Shown: piece after piece, positions 12,926 to 13,106 of the stretch
How positions within the stretch are numbered: position 1 is the stretch's first letter
Layout: each line of letters begins with the position of its first letter
Assembly (NCBI GenBank): GCA_030426705.1
Contig: JAUHXW010000052.1
Span: 1 to 13,106, forward strand
From: Gammaproteobacteria bacterium
GTDB lineage: Bacteria > Pseudomonadota > Gammaproteobacteria > Xanthomonadales > Marinicellaceae
Length of the DNA stretch: 13,106 nucleotides
Direction of reading: 5' to 3'
The notes under the pieces: generated by a model
Told to the model about the DNA's origin: nothing
The model's database searches: none
Seen by the model: the letters and a program-made list of their open reading frames with translations, nothing else
Program-made: the position numbers and the translations under genes

Positions 12926-13106
12926 ATGAAGTTTAACAGCAAAACACTTTTGGTACTGATATTAGCTGCACTGGGCTTGTTTGCGCTGGTGCTGGTACTG
13001 ATATTGGCTGAAAAACTACTAACCATCTGGCAGCATTTGCAGGAAGCGCCTTTGTGGTTAACAGTTTTGTATGTGGTGGTGATCGTGTTGGTGGCGGCCT
13101 TGCCGG
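12926..13106 (+). CDS. N-terminus of a membrane protein (cut by the window end)
   Basis: From ATG 12926 the frame stays open to the window end: 60 codons visible. The peptide starts MKFNSKTLLVLILAALG and has two hydrophobic segments: residues about 8-28 (very rich in Leu, Val and Ala) and about 41-60 (APLWLTVLYVVVIVLVAALP), joined by a short amphipathic EKLLTIWQHLQE. This hairpin of two helices resembles the start of membrane-anchored GTPases of the YcjF/DUF697 kind, but the diagnostic part lies outside the window, so that is only a suggestion. There is no ribosome site; the -10 box directly upstream suggests leaderless translation. Composition fits the neighbourhood. Confidence 0.65.
   Translation, partial: MKFNSKTLLVLILAALGLFALVLVLILAEKLLTIWQHLQEAPLWLTVLYVVVIVLVAALP

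Overview
The window looks like a chromosomal stretch from a moderately AT-rich gammaproteobacterium. PlsB, HslV and HslU are close to their enterobacterial forms in length and motifs. Secreted-protein features (a two-gene exported pair, one member ending in NDLIFVDNFE) recall marine Marinicella/Xanthomonadales-like lineages. That placement is inference, as no rRNA is present. Most of the window is ordinary core genome. I found no CRISPR array, transposase, prophage, tRNA or defence operon.

Left part (1-2300): the 3' end of an outer-membrane porin-like gene (+) is followed at once by a 160-base imperfect palindrome that can fold end to end, then by a rho-independent terminator. Converging on it from the minus strand is a small, GC-rich operon of two exported proteins: a 97-residue protein with a glycine-rich module, then a 312-residue protein with a YQGxL-type domain and short repeats. 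A 511-base stretch without a gene follows; it holds only small hairpins.

Middle (2301-5803): a CPA2-type cation/proton antiporter with a C-terminal NAD-binding RCK domain (+) converges with a two-domain exported protein of the DUF6265 type (-). The intergenic region upstream of the latter carries a perfect 9-bp inverted repeat and a promoter for a tandem universal-stress-protein gene (+).

Right part (5813-11743), all on the minus strand and transcribed right to left: a DUF1232 protein with its own promoter and terminator; the hslV-hslU pair encoding the ATP-dependent HslVU protease, with a sigma-32-like promoter; a lipoprotein with its own promoter; an intrinsic terminator; and plsB, the glycerol-3-phosphate acyltransferase that starts phospholipid synthesis. 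Protein quality control, envelope lipid synthesis and envelope proteins lie side by side here, but the internal promoters and terminators suggest separate transcripts rather than one operon.

Right end (11847-13106, +): a small exported M48-type metalloprotease, a 422-base gene-free stretch with a REP-like hairpin and a GC-rich insert, and the start of a membrane protein whose -10 box lies almost against its start codon, suggesting a leaderless mRNA. The most unusual objects are the palindrome at 324-483, the GC-rich secreted cassette, and the terminator placed just before plsB.
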